64,000 bases of DNA from Bacteroidales bacterium UBA4295 (GTDB lineage Bacteria; Bacteroidota; Bacteroidia; Bacteroidales; Paludibacteraceae): assembly GCA_002395805.1 (NCBI GenBank), contig DGVB01000037.1, positions 1 through 64,000 on the forward strand. Reading direction: 5' to 3'. The notes below the pieces were generated by a model that had not been told where the DNA came from, made no database searches, and was given only the letters and a program-made list of their open reading frames with translations. This document shows, in pieces, positions 40,248-49,440 of the stretch (its first letter is position 1; every line of letters begins with the position of its first letter). Made by a program: the position numbers and the translations under genes.

Positions 40248-41105
40248 GTATCGCTTCACCTCGTCGCCTATCTTCGCATATAGTTCTACCAAGTGTTTAG
40301 CGGGACTTGACTGGATCTTAGGGATCAACACTTCTTCTACCTGAAATAGACCCACCTCCGATTTCATCTCTATCTCTATCTTCAGCGGTTGATCTTGCCC
40401 TTTCGATATATGCACTTTCTCTATGGCATTGGCCGAGTATTTATGGATATCACCTTCGGCCGGTTTAGAAGCTATCTCAAGCGGTATTCGCGCACGACCC
40501 TTGGTCATATCACACCCATCGGCAATAAGCAGAACACCTGCCTCTATCGAATGGATCGGATGAGTACCCATGTGCCCTACAATACACTCTTCTGCTACTG
40601 AACGAAGAACAGTACGACGAAGGATGTTATCATCGCCCGGCAAAACCTCACGAAGCAGCGCATCGATGATAGGCTGAGTGATGATCACGGAGTATAACTC
40701 ATGATCCTTTCTACCAATAGTCATACCCGCATCATGCATAAAAGCTGCCATCATCACAGCCGTCACACTATCAGCAAAATTTCCGGCTTTCTCTTTCTCC
40801 AAACTAGTAGGAATAGCACGGTCATGAAGCAATGACAACATCTTCAACGCATTCTTACATGCCATCTTCATATGTACCGGACCATGGTCATTAAATCCCA
40901 AACGAGTGATAGACACCACATTGGCATAACTCTGAATAGCATTAATCTCTGCATTATCCTTCAGCATCTCCCATACACGTAACGGCAACTCATCGCCATC
41001 CGTCTGCTGACTCACAATATGATGCACAATATCATCAATCTTCTCCTCTACATGTTGTTCCTTAGGTGATTTATCGTCTATATTCATAGTTACATTAGTT
41101 TTCAA
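40242..41105 (-). CDS. HD-domain protein (putative metal-dependent phosphohydrolase)
   Basis: 287 residues. HD-type metal ligands: His in FNDHGPVHMK, FMHDAGMT (HD pair), GHMGTHPIHSIEAG and the final Asp in IADGCDM. The C-terminal 80 residues are beta-rich. HD-domain enzymes hydrolyse nucleotides or second messengers; the substrate is unknown. It follows sufB by 14 nt, where other genomes often have sufC. Translation may start at codon 1 or codon 7 (both Met). Confidence 0.8.
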   Translation of the reverse strand: MKTNVTMNIDDKSPKEQHVEEKIDDIVHHIVSQQTDGDELPLRVWEMLKDNAEINAIQSYANVVSITRLGFNDHGPVHMKMACKNALKMLSLLHDRAIPTSLEKEKAGNFADSVTAVMMAAFMHDAGMTIGRKDHELYSVIITQPIIDALLREVLPGDDNILRRTVLRSVAEECIVGHMGTHPIHSIEAGVLLIADGCDMTKGRARIPLEIASKPAEGDIHKYSANAIEKVHISKGQDQPLKIEIEMKSEVGLFQVEEVLIPKIQSSPAKHLVELYAKIGDEVKRYL

Positions 41106-41119
41106 ATTACTTCTATCTT

Positions 41120-42562
41120 TTATCCTACCGATCCTTCGAGGGTGACTTGGAGAAGCTTCTGGGCTTCTACGGCAAACTCCATCGGCAGTTTGTCCATCAC
41201 TTCTTTGGCGTAGCCGTTGACGATGAGTCCGACGGCATCTTCGATGCCAATGCCGCGCTGCTGACAGTAGAAGAGCTGGTCCTCGTTAATCTTGGAAGTT
41301 GTTGCTTCGTGTTCGACGGTCGCTGTAGGATTCGAGATAATCATGTCGGGGAAAGTGTGGGCACCGCATTTATCACCGAGCAACAAACTGTCGCACTGGC
41401 TGTAATTGCGGGCATTTTCCGCCTTGTAACCCATTTTGACGAGTCCGCGGTAAGCGTTCTGGCTGTGACCTGCGGAGATACCCTTGGAGATAATACGGCT
41501 TCGTGTGTTTTTGCCGATATGAATCATCTTGGTACCTGTATCGGCCTGCTGGTAGTTATTGGTCACAGCCACCGAGTAGAACTCCGCCGTCGAGTTATCG
41601 CCGCGAAGGATACAGGACGGGTATTTCCAAGTGATAGCAGAGCCGGTTTCCACCTGCGTCCAAGAGAGGCGTGCATTCTCGTACGTAATGCCTCGTTTGG
41701 TAACGAAATTATATATTCCTCCCTTGCCGTCCTTGTCACCCGGATACCAGTTCTGCACCGTTGAATACTTCACTTCCGCATCTTTATGCACAACGATCTC
41801 CACTATCGCGGCATGCAGTTGGTTCTCATCCCGCATCGGCGCCGTACAGCCCTCTAAATAAGAGAGATATGCACCTTCATCCGCCACCAGAAGCGTCCGT
41901 TCAAACTGACCCGTTTTGCCGGCGTTAATGCGGAAATAGGTGCTCAGTTCCATCGGACAGCGAACGCCTTTCGGTACATAAACAAAACTGCCATCCGTGA
42001 AAACGGCAGAATTGAGTGCGGCATAGAAATTATCGGTAGGCGGCACAACCGAACCCAGGTATTTCTTCACTAACTCCGGATACTCGCGCACTGCCTCGGA
42101 GATGGAGCAGAAAATGATACCCTTCTCCGCCAGCGTCTCACGAAAAGTTGTCTTGACGGAAACCGAATCCATGACGGCATCTACCGCCATGTTTCCCGCC
42201 AGAGCAGCCCGTTCCTCCAAAGGAATACCGAGTTTGTCGAAGGTCTTCATGATCTCGGGATCAATTGGATTCTCAGACGAGTCAGACTTGTCGGACTTCG
42301 TTTTAGGAGCAGCGTAATAGGAGATAGCCTGAAAGTCGATTTCGGGAATATCGAGATGCGCCCAGGTAGGCACAGACATCGTTTGCCATTTGCGGAAAGC
42401 CTTGAGTCGGAATTCCAGAAGCCATTCCGGTTCACCTTTCTTGGCAGAAATGAGCCGAATGATTTCTTCATTCAACCCGGCAGGCACCACTTCGGTCTCC
42501 ACATCTGTCGTGAAACCGTATTTATAGTCTTGCGAAGTTATGTCTTTTATTACCTCATCCAT
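41120..42562 (-). CDS. sufB: Fe-S cluster assembly scaffold protein SufB
   Basis: 480 residues from the ATG at 42562 ([17 protein letters not shown]); a longer reading runs into the tRNA-Cys terminator. Signatures: [63 protein letters not shown] near the C-terminus, and the [17 protein letters not shown] region. SufB is the scaffold of the SUF pathway with SufC and SufD, neither of which is adjacent here. Confidence 0.96.
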   Translation of the reverse strand: MDEVIKDITSQDYKYGFTTDVETEVVPAGLNEEIIRLISAKKGEPEWLLEFRLKAFRKWQTMSVPTWAHLDIPEIDFQAISYYAAPKTKSDKSDSSENPIDPEIMKTFDKLGIPLEERAALAGNMAVDAVMDSVSVKTTFRETLAEKGIIFCSISEAVREYPELVKKYLGSVVPPTDNFYAALNSAVFTDGSFVYVPKGVRCPMELSTYFRINAGKTGQFERTLLVADEGAYLSYLEGCTAPMRDENQLHAAIVEIVVHKDAEVKYSTVQNWYPGDKDGKGGIYNFVTKRGITYENARLSWTQVETGSAITWKYPSCILRGDNSTAEFYSVAVTNNYQQADTGTKMIHIGKNTRSRIISKGISAGHSQNAYRGLVKMGYKAENARNYSQCDSLLLGDKCGAHTFPDMIISNPTATVEHEATTSKINEDQLFYCQQRGIGIEDAVGLIVNGYAKEVMDKLPMEFAVEAQKLLQVTLEGSVG

Positions 42563-42602
42563 AGGATTCCTATGATTACCTAAGACGCTCTGGAATTTTC
42601 TA

Positions 42603-42634
42603 AAAAAATAAAGCCGCCAAAATACTGGCGGCTT
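42603..42634 (-). terminator. Terminator of tRNA-Cys
   Basis: On the minus strand an 8-bp stem AAGCCGCC / GGCGGCTT begins at the A of the encoded CCA and is followed by TATTTTTTTA. Confidence 0.85.
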
Positions 42635-42708
42635 GGAGGCCGGTAGCGGAGTCAAACCGCTCTATACGGTTTTGCAGACCGCTGACTAAGTCGCTCATCC
42701 AACCGGCC
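42634..42708 (-). tRNA. tRNA-Cys (GCA)
   Basis: 75 nt including an encoded CCA. Acceptor GGCCGGT / ACCGGCC, discriminator T, anticodon loop CTGCAAA giving GCA. It is the only tRNA in the window with encoded CCA. Confidence 0.95.
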
Positions 42709-42710
42709 GA

Positions 42711-42746
42711 GTCATTTACCATTTGGTCATTTACGATGTACCATTT
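42711..42746. repeat. 7-bp tandem array upstream of tRNA-Cys
   Basis: GTCATTT, ACCATTT, (one extra G), GTCATTT, ACGATGT, ACCATTT. It lies between the tRNA 5' end and its promoter and would be transcribed in the pre-tRNA leader. Confidence 0.65.
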
Positions 42747-42760
42747 AGCAAAAGCGGGTG

Positions 42761-42792
42761 CAAAAGTACTGCTTTTTTTTGACATACGCAAA
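42761..42792 (-). promoter_or_regulatory. Promoter of tRNA-Cys
   Basis: Minus strand: TTTG, 20 bp consisting of CGTATGTC plus an A8 run plus GCAG, then TACTTTTG. Nearly identical over its whole length to the initiator-tRNA promoter at 45530-45561. Confidence 0.85.
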
Positions 42793-42820
42793 TATTTGCG
42801 CGATTTTCTGCTATTTTTTA

Positions 42821-43699
42821 TTAAAAAAGGCTCAAATCAGCGTCAGTTATCGTGCCTTTACTGCGTTTTTTGCCTCGCGAAGGGGTAAGAGGTGTGGCTG
42901 CGGAAGCTGCGGGAGCGAACGGCGAAGTGTATCGACCGATATACGGACCAATAATACCCCGTGTCTGGTCATCGGTCCATTTGCATTTATCCACAATCCA
43001 CTCCAGATAACTGCGGTCAATACGAAGCATCGACTCTATCGATTCGCCTTTATGCCCGCCTTGATTCAGATAGTAATAATCGCCTCGTTTGACAAGCCAG
43101 CGGTCAAAAGAGATAAATCCGAACTCTTCCCTTTGTGCCCATTGCCATCCATGCGCATCCACCTGAGCTTTGAAAACCTCGATAGTAGCCATCACATCAT
43201 CCAACGAGTTATGCGCACCTTCGAACGGATGGCCGTAATAACGGGTGTATGCGGCTGTCAGGTTACAATGGTATCGTTCGCCCGTTTCGGGATCGATTTT
43301 TCCCTCCATATGCACGCGCTCCAGCGCCAGCGCATCGTACCAGATGCGACCGTCAAAATCAAAAGAAAGTCCATGGCGCTTGAGGTTGTAATACAAAATC
43401 GGCGCATCGTATCCGTTGCCGTTGTAGGACAAGATATCACAGCCGTTCGTAAAAGCCACGAGGTCGTTATAAATGCTTTTCAAACTCACACCATTCTCCT
43501 GCAAAAAAGACTTGGAGATATGATGTACCGCTTCCGCTTCTGCAGGAATAGTAAAATTGCCTTCGGGCAGGATATACCAATCCCGCTGGTCAATAACCGA
43601 CCAATTAGCAGTATCCACTTTTACCAACGAGAGCTGGATAATATGGTCTTTCTGGACGTCGAGACCTGTGGTCTCCGTATCAAAACAAACTAAGTTCAT
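42821..43699 (-). CDS. DnaQ-like DEDDh 3'-5' exonuclease
   Basis: 292 residues. Exo I is CFDTETTGLDVQKDHIIQL, exo II ILSYNGNGYDAPILYYNL, exo III HNSLDDVMATIEVF (His-x4-Asp). Residues 200-260 add a domain with RGDYYYLNQGGHKGESIE, seen in exonucleases that carry a 'DUF' after the nuclease. It may proofread or trim DNA or RNA; the target is unknown. It lies 33 nt downstream of rlmI in the same direction. Confidence 0.88.
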   Translation of the reverse strand: MNLVCFDTETTGLDVQKDHIIQLSLVKVDTANWSVIDQRDWYILPEGNFTIPAEAEAVHHISKSFLQENGVSLKSIYNDLVAFTNGCDILSYNGNGYDAPILYYNLKRHGLSFDFDGRIWYDALALERVHMEGKIDPETGERYHCNLTAAYTRYYGHPFEGAHNSLDDVMATIEVFKAQVDAHGWQWAQREEFGFISFDRWLVKRGDYYYLNQGGHKGESIESMLRIDRSYLEWIVDKCKWTDDQTRGIIGPYIGRYTSPFAPAASAATPLTPSRGKKRSKGTITDADLSLF

Positions 43700-43732
43700 A
43701 AATGAACGTTATATTGTTAAACGGTTAAACTG

Positions 43733-44959
43733 TTATTCCACGTAGAGGACGAGGCCTTTGAGGTATTCGCCCTCGGGGTGGTAAATATTTATCGGGTGAT
43801 CTTGTGGTTGATGGAGCTGATGCAAAATCCGCACTTTGCGCCCTACTTGGGCTGCCGCGGAGAAGACAGCAAGCCGGAATGCCTCTTTATCCACCGCTTG
43901 CGAGCAGGAGAAGGTAAACAAGATACCTCCCGGACGAATCATTTCAATCGCCTTAGCATTGATACGCTGGTAGCCGCGGAGGGCATTCTTGACCGCGTCT
44001 CGGTGTTTTGCGAAAGCCGGAGGATCCAATATAATAAGGTCGTACGTACGCCCTTCTGCTTTCTGCGCACTGAGGTATTCAAAGGCATCTGCAGCGACCG
44101 CTGTGTGATTCTTCGCGTTCGGAAAATTGCGCGCCACGTTGATATTCACAAGGTCAATTGCTTTCTGGCTCACATCCACCGAATCCACTTCTTTTGCGCC
44201 GCCACGCAGGGCATAAAGCGAGAAACCGCCGGTGTAGCAGAACATATTCAGCACATCCTTGTCTTTCGCATACCGCTCCACCAACGCTCTGTTCTCGCGC
44301 TGGTCAATAAAAAAGCCCGTTTTTTGCCCCCTCAACCAATCAATGCGGAACTCCAACCCATTCTCTATAGACCAGAACTCTTCTAACTGCTGATGGCTGA
44401 TAGCCGCTGGCTCTTTCAGCCACCCTACTCTATCGCCTTTAACAGGTGCCTTAAAAGGCAAAGTATCATCGGATTTATAATAGACATTTTGGACTTGCGG
44501 CACTTCAGAGAGGACAGCTGACGCTATCTCGTTCCGGCAAACATGCATTCCTACCGAATGGGCCTGAATGACCGCCGTATCGGCATAGATATCCACAATC
44601 AACCCCGGCAGAAAATCACCTTCGCCGTGAATGAGACGAAAAGTATTGTTATCCTGTTTTATCAAGCCTATAGCCTCGCGCACTTGGTACGCTGCACGCA
44701 CTCGTTCCTGCCAGAAATCAAGAGGTAGTGTTTCTACGCCAAAGGCCAAAATACGCACGGCAATAGAGCCGATCTGCCAATGTCCGACTCCTAATATTTC
44801 ATTCGTCGCGGAACGAACGGAGACAATCTCTCCTTCTTCCGGCGCTGCAGACTTATGCGACGCATCCAATACGACTCTCGCGATAGCGCCGGAGAACACC
44901 CAGGGGTGAAAACGGCGAAGCGACTCTTCCTTATGCGGCTTTAAATAGATAGTTGTCAT
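43733..44959 (-). CDS. rlmI: 23S rRNA (cytosine) methyltransferase RlmI-like
   Basis: 408 residues. An N-terminal PUA domain (EESLRRFHPWVFSGAI) and an RNA-methyltransferase domain with FFIDQRENRALVERYAKDKDVLNMFCYTGGFSLYALRGGA and the catalytic LDPPAFAKHRDAV, FTFSCSQAVD pair identify RlmI/YccW, which makes m5C in 23S rRNA. The start overlaps the nucleosidase stop as ATGA. A 7-bp array at 44384-44411 encodes the segment EPAAISHQQ. Confidence 0.93.
   Translation of the reverse strand: MTTIYLKPHKEESLRRFHPWVFSGAIARVVLDASHKSAAPEEGEIVSVRSATNEILGVGHWQIGSIAVRILAFGVETLPLDFWQERVRAAYQVREAIGLIKQDNNTFRLIHGEGDFLPGLIVDIYADTAVIQAHSVGMHVCRNEIASAVLSEVPQVQNVYYKSDDTLPFKAPVKGDRVGWLKEPAAISHQQLEEFWSIENGLEFRIDWLRGQKTGFFIDQRENRALVERYAKDKDVLNMFCYTGGFSLYALRGGAKEVDSVDVSQKAIDLVNINVARNFPNAKNHTAVAADAFEYLSAQKAEGRTYDLIILDPPAFAKHRDAVKNALRGYQRINAKAIEMIRPGGILFTFSCSQAVDKEAFRLAVFSAAAQVGRKVRILHQLHQPQDHPINIYHPEGEYLKGLVLYVE
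44384..44411. repeat. 7-bp tandem array (TGATRGC-type x4) inside rlmI
   Basis: TAACTGC, TGATGGC, TGATAGC, CGCTGGC in phase on the plus strand. It encodes a non-conserved stretch of RlmI between the PUA and methyltransferase domains. Confidence 0.6.
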
Positions 44960-45462
44960 TCCACTCCGTTGGTTAACTCATGGTACGCGTGAAGCGACAG
45001 GTTATCACTCACATATTTCAAACTGTGCAGATTTTTGAACCCCAGCGCAGCGATAAATGCCAACTCCATATCAAAGACACAATCTTTATAATCCGAGGCC
45101 AGCACGAAATCGGTATTGGTATAGCAGATAGCGCGGATAGTATCATGATCCAGCGGCAGTTCGGCTCCCATAGACTCATCTATCAGCCTCAACTCCGGCT
45201 CCGGATATGTCACATTCGGATGGTTCAACCGCACCTCCGCCACCTCTACCCAAGTTCCTACATCGAAATTCGCACTGCCGGCATAGCCAATATTATAAAT
45301 CTCCGCTTCGCGGTCCAAGTTTTGCAACGAACGAATAATATTGATTGCCCCCACACCGGTATAAACAAGCGTAGCATCCCTCAGATCCAAGCCCAGTTGC
45401 TCACGCGCTTTGTCCAGCAGCACTTGCTCGCCTTCTTCGGCCATTACGATATATTTTGCCAT
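44956..45462 (-). CDS. Nucleoside phosphorylase/nucleosidase-like protein (MTA/SAH nucleosidase fold)
   Basis: 168 residues from the ATG at 45462; the longer reading runs through its promoter. TLVYTGVGAINIIRSL, IYNIGYAGSA and CVFDMELAFIAALGF (the DME-type motif) match the PNP_UDP fold, here in a short version without a full N-terminal part. It may act on 5'-methylthioadenosine, S-adenosylhomocysteine or futalosine; undetermined. Operon with rlmI. Confidence 0.8.
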   Translation of the reverse strand: MAKYIVMAEEGEQVLLDKAREQLGLDLRDATLVYTGVGAINIIRSLQNLDREAEIYNIGYAGSANFDVGTWVEVAEVRLNHPNVTYPEPELRLIDESMGAELPLDHDTIRAICYTNTDFVLASDYKDCVFDMELAFIAALGFKNLHSLKYVSDNLSLHAYHELTNGVE

Positions 45463-45482
45463 GAATGTATTGAAATTTGCTG

Positions 45483-45514
45483 CAAAGATACGCTTTTTTT
45501 CGCAAATATGCAAA
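45483..45514 (-). promoter_or_regulatory. Promoter of the nucleosidase-rlmI operon
   Basis: Minus strand: TTTG, 20 bp with CATATTTGCG and an A7 run, then TATCTTTG. The leader is about 16 nt. Back to back with the initiator tRNA promoter. Confidence 0.8.
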
Positions 45515-45529
45515 AAAAATGCAAAAATA

Positions 45530-45561
45530 TTTGCGTATGTCAAAAAAAAGCAGTAATTTTG
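45530..45561 (+). promoter_or_regulatory. Promoter of initiator tRNA
   Basis: TTTG, 20 bp (CGTATGTC, A8, GCAG), TAATTTTG. The transcript should start about 25 nt before the tRNA. Confidence 0.85.
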
Positions 45562-45590
45562 CACTCCCGTTTGAAAAAGCGGTGTATGAT

Positions 45591-45662
<72 letters not shown>

Positions 45663-45666
45663 CACT

Positions 45667-46944
45667 ATGAGAAAAATATTTTTACTACTCATCGTTTTAA
45701 GCACGCTCTCCGTTCACGCGGTGGAGCGTGTTTCTTTAGACACACTCCAGGCTCATTGGAGCCGGTTCACCAACCGGATGGTGAAGATCACTACCCCACT
45801 TGTAGTCTGCGGCAATTTCTATGACTCGTTAATCTTGGCACCGGAGCGGCTCTTCTGCCCCGAAGAACGCGCTATAGGATTAGCAGATGGCGACAGTACG
45901 ATGTACAAAATCATAAGGGCACATAACCGCGATGCATGTGTTATTCTGCATTGCCGCAACCAATATTATAACGTTCGGACGGGCGATATCGTGCGTGGTT
46001 TGAAAGCACGCGTTACCGGTGAGCGGCAGTTACTGACAGGCAAATCTGTTCGCACGAACCATCTCCCCAAAGACCGCTTACCGCGAGCAGGAAAAGGAGG
46101 ATTGCGCATCGTGGGTGCAAATATCGAAAATTATTTTGCTGATTTAGGCGGCTATGCCCATAAACGCACTACTCCCAAACAACTGGCGGTTAAGACCAAG
46201 AAACTATCCGCTGCGCTACGCGCAATGCATGCCGATATCTTCGCACTATGCGAGATGCAGGTAGGAGACAAAGCACCGGCAATGCTGGTGGAGGCGCTCA
46301 ACAAGAGCGGAAAAAAATATGCGTTTGTGTCATTAGGCATGGCTGATGCCGACCGGATTGGCAGTTGCTTCATTTATGATACAGAACGCGTGCACCCGTG
46401 CGGAGAGTGGATGTCTGCTTATGCTGACACCGCCAGCCATTATCGGGCACGCATGTATGCCATGCCCTTTGAAGAGACATCCTCCGGTGAGCGGTTCATC
46501 ATCAGTGTCAATCATTTCAAATCAAAACGACCGGGCCGCACCCAGTATGACACTAATATGCGAAGAATGCAGAATACCGATTCGCTATTAACTATGTTAC
46601 CAAAAGCCGCTGAGGCCTTTGGCGATGAAGACATATTACTATTAGGCGATTACAACTGCTATACACAGGAGGAGCCCATTCAAACGATAGTGCGGGCAGG
46701 CTATGCAGATATGTTGCCACATGGTCGGTCGGGAAATTATTCGTATAGTTACAAAGGTGAAACCGGCTATCTGGACCGTTGTTTTGCTTCACCAGACATG
46801 GCGAGACAAATCGTGCGCGTGCGTCCCTGGCACATCAATGCTGATTGGTATTATTCGCATGGGGCATACAAGATGAAAGACAAGACAAAACATCGGTACG
46901 CAGATCATGACCCGATAATCATTGATGTAAAATTAGGAAATTAG
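45667..46944 (+). CDS. Secreted endonuclease/exonuclease/phosphatase-family nuclease
   Basis: 425 residues. Signal peptide MRKIFLLLIVLSTLSVHA. Residues about 25-135 resemble the OB-like N-terminal domain of extracellular nucleases (YNVRTGDIVRGLKARVTGERQL). Residues 145-425 are the EEP domain: VGANIENYFADLGGYAH, LCEMQVG, HFKSKRPG, ILLLGDYNCYT, GYLDRCF and RYADHDPIIIDV. It probably degrades DNA outside the cytoplasm. Its ATG lies 4 nt downstream of the initiator tRNA, and no other promoter is visible. Confidence 0.88.
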   Translation: MRKIFLLLIVLSTLSVHAVERVSLDTLQAHWSRFTNRMVKITTPLVVCGNFYDSLILAPERLFCPEERAIGLADGDSTMYKIIRAHNRDACVILHCRNQYYNVRTGDIVRGLKARVTGERQLLTGKSVRTNHLPKDRLPRAGKGGLRIVGANIENYFADLGGYAHKRTTPKQLAVKTKKLSAALRAMHADIFALCEMQVGDKAPAMLVEALNKSGKKYAFVSLGMADADRIGSCFIYDTERVHPCGEWMSAYADTASHYRARMYAMPFEETSSGERFIISVNHFKSKRPGRTQYDTNMRRMQNTDSLLTMLPKAAEAFGDEDILLLGDYNCYTQEEPIQTIVRAGYADMLPHGRSGNYSYSYKGETGYLDRCFASPDMARQIVRVRPWHINADWYYSHGAYKMKDKTKHRYADHDPIIIDVKLGN

Positions 46945-46957
46945 TTTACTAGAAATC

Positions 46958-46985
46958 AAAAGGCAGCCGACTTGGCTGCCTTTTG
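46958..46985. terminator. Bidirectional terminator between the nuclease gene and tRNA-Arg
   Basis: An 11-bp stem AAAAGGCAGCC / GGCTGCCTTTT with loop GACTT. It has T-runs on both strands and so can end the (+) nuclease transcript and the (-) tRNA-Arg transcript. Confidence 0.85.
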
Positions 46986-46998
46986 TGACCCCGCTGGG
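46985..46998. repeat. 14-bp duplicate of the tRNA-Arg 3' end
   Basis: GTGACCCCGCTGGG is repeated at 47040-47053, where it is the 3' acceptor and T-arm end of tRNA-Arg. The two copies are 55 bp apart. Confidence 0.7.
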
Positions 46999-47040
46999 CA
47001 AATATATTAATTTGCACCTGCGGTGCGAGCTTCTGCTCTG

Positions 47041-47114
47041 TGACCCCGCTGGGGCTCAAACCCAGAACCTTCAGAACCGGAATCTGACACTCTATTCAAT
47101 TGAGCTACGGGGCC
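47041..47114 (-). tRNA. tRNA-Arg (CCG)
   Basis: 74 nt. Acceptor GGCCCCG / CGGGGTC, anticodon loop TTCCGGT giving CCG, discriminator A, CCA not encoded. It lies 19 nt after the YugP-like gene and has no promoter of its own that I can see. Confidence 0.94.
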
Positions 47115-47133
47115 TCGCGCGATAACGCGATAA

Positions 47134-47820
47134 TTATCTTCTGCTTCCTCCCATGAAGACGAGGATGTAATATATCAATGTGGCGAGAGACGAGAGGGCT
47201 GCTACTACATACGTACAAGCTGCACTATGGAGCGCATCGCTCGCCATCGCTGTTGTTTCTCTATTCGTTATTCCCGCTTCTTGCAGCCAATTCACTGCCC
47301 GCTGGCTGGCATTCATTTCCACAGGCAGGGTAATGAAAGAGAATAGCGTAATCATTGCATAAAGACCAATCCCCACAAAGAGCAACATTTGACCTGCGCC
47401 ACTGCCGAGCAGAAGCAACCCTCCCAATATGATCCATGTCACCCATTTGCTGCTGAACGACACCACCGGTACGAGCGCTGAACGCAATCCCAATGGTCCG
47501 TAGGCTGTAGCATGCTGTACGGCATGTCCGCATTCGTGCGCGGCCACCGCTGCTGCCGCCACATTCGCTCCCCGATATACTTCTTCTGAGAGATTAACTG
47601 TCTTGGTAGCAGGATTGTAATGGTCGGTTAACTGGCCTTTTATGCATGTGATTTTGACATCGTAGATACCATTGTCGCGCAGCATTTTCTCTGCCACATC
47701 CTTCCCTGTCATAGGAAGCGACTCCTGAGCATAGCGTTTGAATTTACGCTCCAGCGAAGCGGACACTATCCAACTCGCCAGCGCGATGCCTATAAATAAT
47801 ATCCAATATAGCGATGTCAT
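47134..47820 (-). CDS. YugP-type neutral zinc metallopeptidase (membrane)
   Basis: 228 residues. N-terminal membrane helix, VNLSEEVYRGANVAAAAVAAHECGHAVQHA (HExxH-type zinc site, with HECGH), three further hydrophobic segments and the late LPVEMNASQRAVNWLQEAG motif. Family Zn_peptidase_2 (PF04298). Substrate unknown. It starts 3 nt after the fur-like gene. Confidence 0.93.
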   Translation of the reverse strand: MTSLYWILFIGIALASWIVSASLERKFKRYAQESLPMTGKDVAEKMLRDNGIYDVKITCIKGQLTDHYNPATKTVNLSEEVYRGANVAAAAVAAHECGHAVQHATAYGPLGLRSALVPVVSFSSKWVTWIILGGLLLLGSGAGQMLLFVGIGLYAMITLFSFITLPVEMNASQRAVNWLQEAGITNRETTAMASDALHSAACTYVVAALSSLATLIYYILVFMGGSRR

Positions 47821-47823
47821 TCC

Positions 47824-48291
47824 TTATTTTTTCTTTACTGCCAGCCGACGGCATATTTTGCACTCTCCGTACACAACCAGTGTGTAGTTCTGCATATTAA
47901 AGTTCGCATACTTGCGCTCTGTGATCAACCGCATGATAGCTTTATCATAAAAGGTTGCCCTTCTGCCGCATTTACGGCATATTAACTGCATATGCGATCT
48001 CGAAGCAGTTGTATTCAACTCATATTCGGTTGCAGTCTGGCCATACCCGCGGTCATAGATCTTAACTATCTCTGCCTCCACAAACAGATTTAACGCGTTA
48101 TAGACCGTGCCCGTTGATATATGTTCCGTTCTGCATGACTCTTCCAGCTGGGAAGCGGTGAACGGTTGCTTCAAAAGACAAGCTTGTGCCAACACCATTT
48201 CACGCACAGCGGAGACTCTCAACTCATGGCTGCGGATATAGACGCTCAAACGCTCCAATGCAGCTTTATATAAAGCTTCCTCTTCTTTCAC
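47824..48291 (-). CDS. Fur-family transcriptional regulator
   Basis: 155 residues. A winged-helix domain (LRVSAVREMVLAQACLLKQPFTASQLEE, ISTGTVYNALNLFVEAEIV) and a dimerisation domain with two Cys pairs (CRKCG, CKICR) for structural zinc. The His-rich regulatory metal site of classical Fur is reduced (SRSHMQLIC has a single His), so it may sense another metal, peroxide, or nothing. It probably acts by binding operators; targets unknown. In the tmRNA-tRNA-Ala operon. Confidence 0.88.
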   Translation of the reverse strand: MKEEEALYKAALERLSVYIRSHELRVSAVREMVLAQACLLKQPFTASQLEESCRTEHISTGTVYNALNLFVEAEIVKIYDRGYGQTATEYELNTTASRSHMQLICRKCGRRATFYDKAIMRLITERKYANFNMQNYTLVVYGECKICRRLAVKKK

Positions 48292-48293
48292 AA

Positions 48294-49424
48294 TCAGATT
48301 GACTTCAGGTACGCACGGTGACGTTTGTGGAACTTATGGTCAAACTGCGTAAAGTTAGCTATATTCTTGGTGTTGGTCTCCAAGATATTGGTGGTCTCCA
48401 GAATCTTGATACCGTATTTGTTGATTGTAGGTATTTGGTCCTGGAAGAAAAGCGCCATTAAACCTTTGTCCTGATAGTCCGGGCGAATAGCAACCAGCAG
48501 GAAACTGAAGGAGTTCATCTGCTTTGCTTTCAGCGCCCGAATCAAATGATACCATCCGAAGGGGAACAACTTTCCACCGCATTTGCGTAGGGCATCTGAT
48601 ATATCCGGCATTCCCAATGCCACTCCCACGATATCCTCTTCTTCATTTAGCACCAAGGTAACAAAATCGAAGTTAAGGATCGGAAAATACATATTCTTGT
48701 AGTAGTTCTTCTGCGCCACTGTCATGGGCTGGAAGTTGTACAATTTCTGGTATGCCTCATCAATCACATCCATGTATTGGATACCGAATCTGCGAACGAG
48801 TTCGCGCGAGTTCTTAACCTTTACTACATGTACATGCGAGCGTTGCTTCACAATCTCAGCAATGCGGCAGAGGCGCTCAGGACATCCTTGTGGAGGATAG
48901 ACCTGCATCTCTATCCAGTCTGCTTCCTTGACCAATCCATAAGCGTCCAGATGACGGACGTAGTACGGATAATTATAGAGCGACGCCATCACAGCAGGAT
49001 AGTCATATCCCTCAAGGAGCAACCCTTCATGGTCAAAATCCGTGAACCCGACCGGACCGTTCAATCCATCCATGCCACGAGCCTTTCCCCATATAGCAAC
49101 CGTGTCCAGCAGAGCCTTGCTTACCTCCATATCATCAATGAAATCAAACCAACCGAAACGGACATGCTTGTAGTTCCATTTTTCGTTTGCCTTGCGATTA
49201 ATGATACCTGCTATACGTCCTACGGGTTTATTGTCACGGTATGCCATCCAGAGTTGGTACTCGCACACCTCGAGCGCAGGATTAGTCTCGGGGTTGAAGC
49301 AATTCATCTCGTCAAAGAACAACGGCGGACAATAATACGGACAATCCGCATACAAATCATTGGCGAACTGAATAAACTTCTTCAATTCGCGTTTAGTGGA
49401 TATTTCGCGGATTTCTACAGCCAT
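48294..49424 (-). CDS. GNAT-superfamily acetyltransferase-like protein
   Basis: 376 residues. Family landmarks: FIQFANDLYADCPYYCPPLFFDE, VGRIAGIINRKANEKW, GFFDF-like RFGWFDFIDD, NGPVGFTDFDHEGLLLEGYD and the C-terminal GLMALFFQDQIPTINKYGIKILETTNILETN. Homologues are common in Bacteroidota as 'N-acetyltransferase' without known substrate. The ATG is 16 nt after tRNA-Ala with no other promoter, so it is read from the tmRNA promoter. Confidence 0.82.
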   Translation of the reverse strand: MAVEIREISTKRELKKFIQFANDLYADCPYYCPPLFFDEMNCFNPETNPALEVCEYQLWMAYRDNKPVGRIAGIINRKANEKWNYKHVRFGWFDFIDDMEVSKALLDTVAIWGKARGMDGLNGPVGFTDFDHEGLLLEGYDYPAVMASLYNYPYYVRHLDAYGLVKEADWIEMQVYPPQGCPERLCRIAEIVKQRSHVHVVKVKNSRELVRRFGIQYMDVIDEAYQKLYNFQPMTVAQKNYYKNMYFPILNFDFVTLVLNEEEDIVGVALGMPDISDALRKCGGKLFPFGWYHLIRALKAKQMNSFSFLLVAIRPDYQDKGLMALFFQDQIPTINKYGIKILETTNILETNTKNIANFTQFDHKFHKRHRAYLKSI

Positions 49425-49440
49425 ATTCTGTCTGCTTTAG

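Noticed and set aside
41120..42655. Longer sufB start at 42655
   Set aside because: The added residues come from the tRNA-Cys terminator and 3' end; the family start is at 42562.
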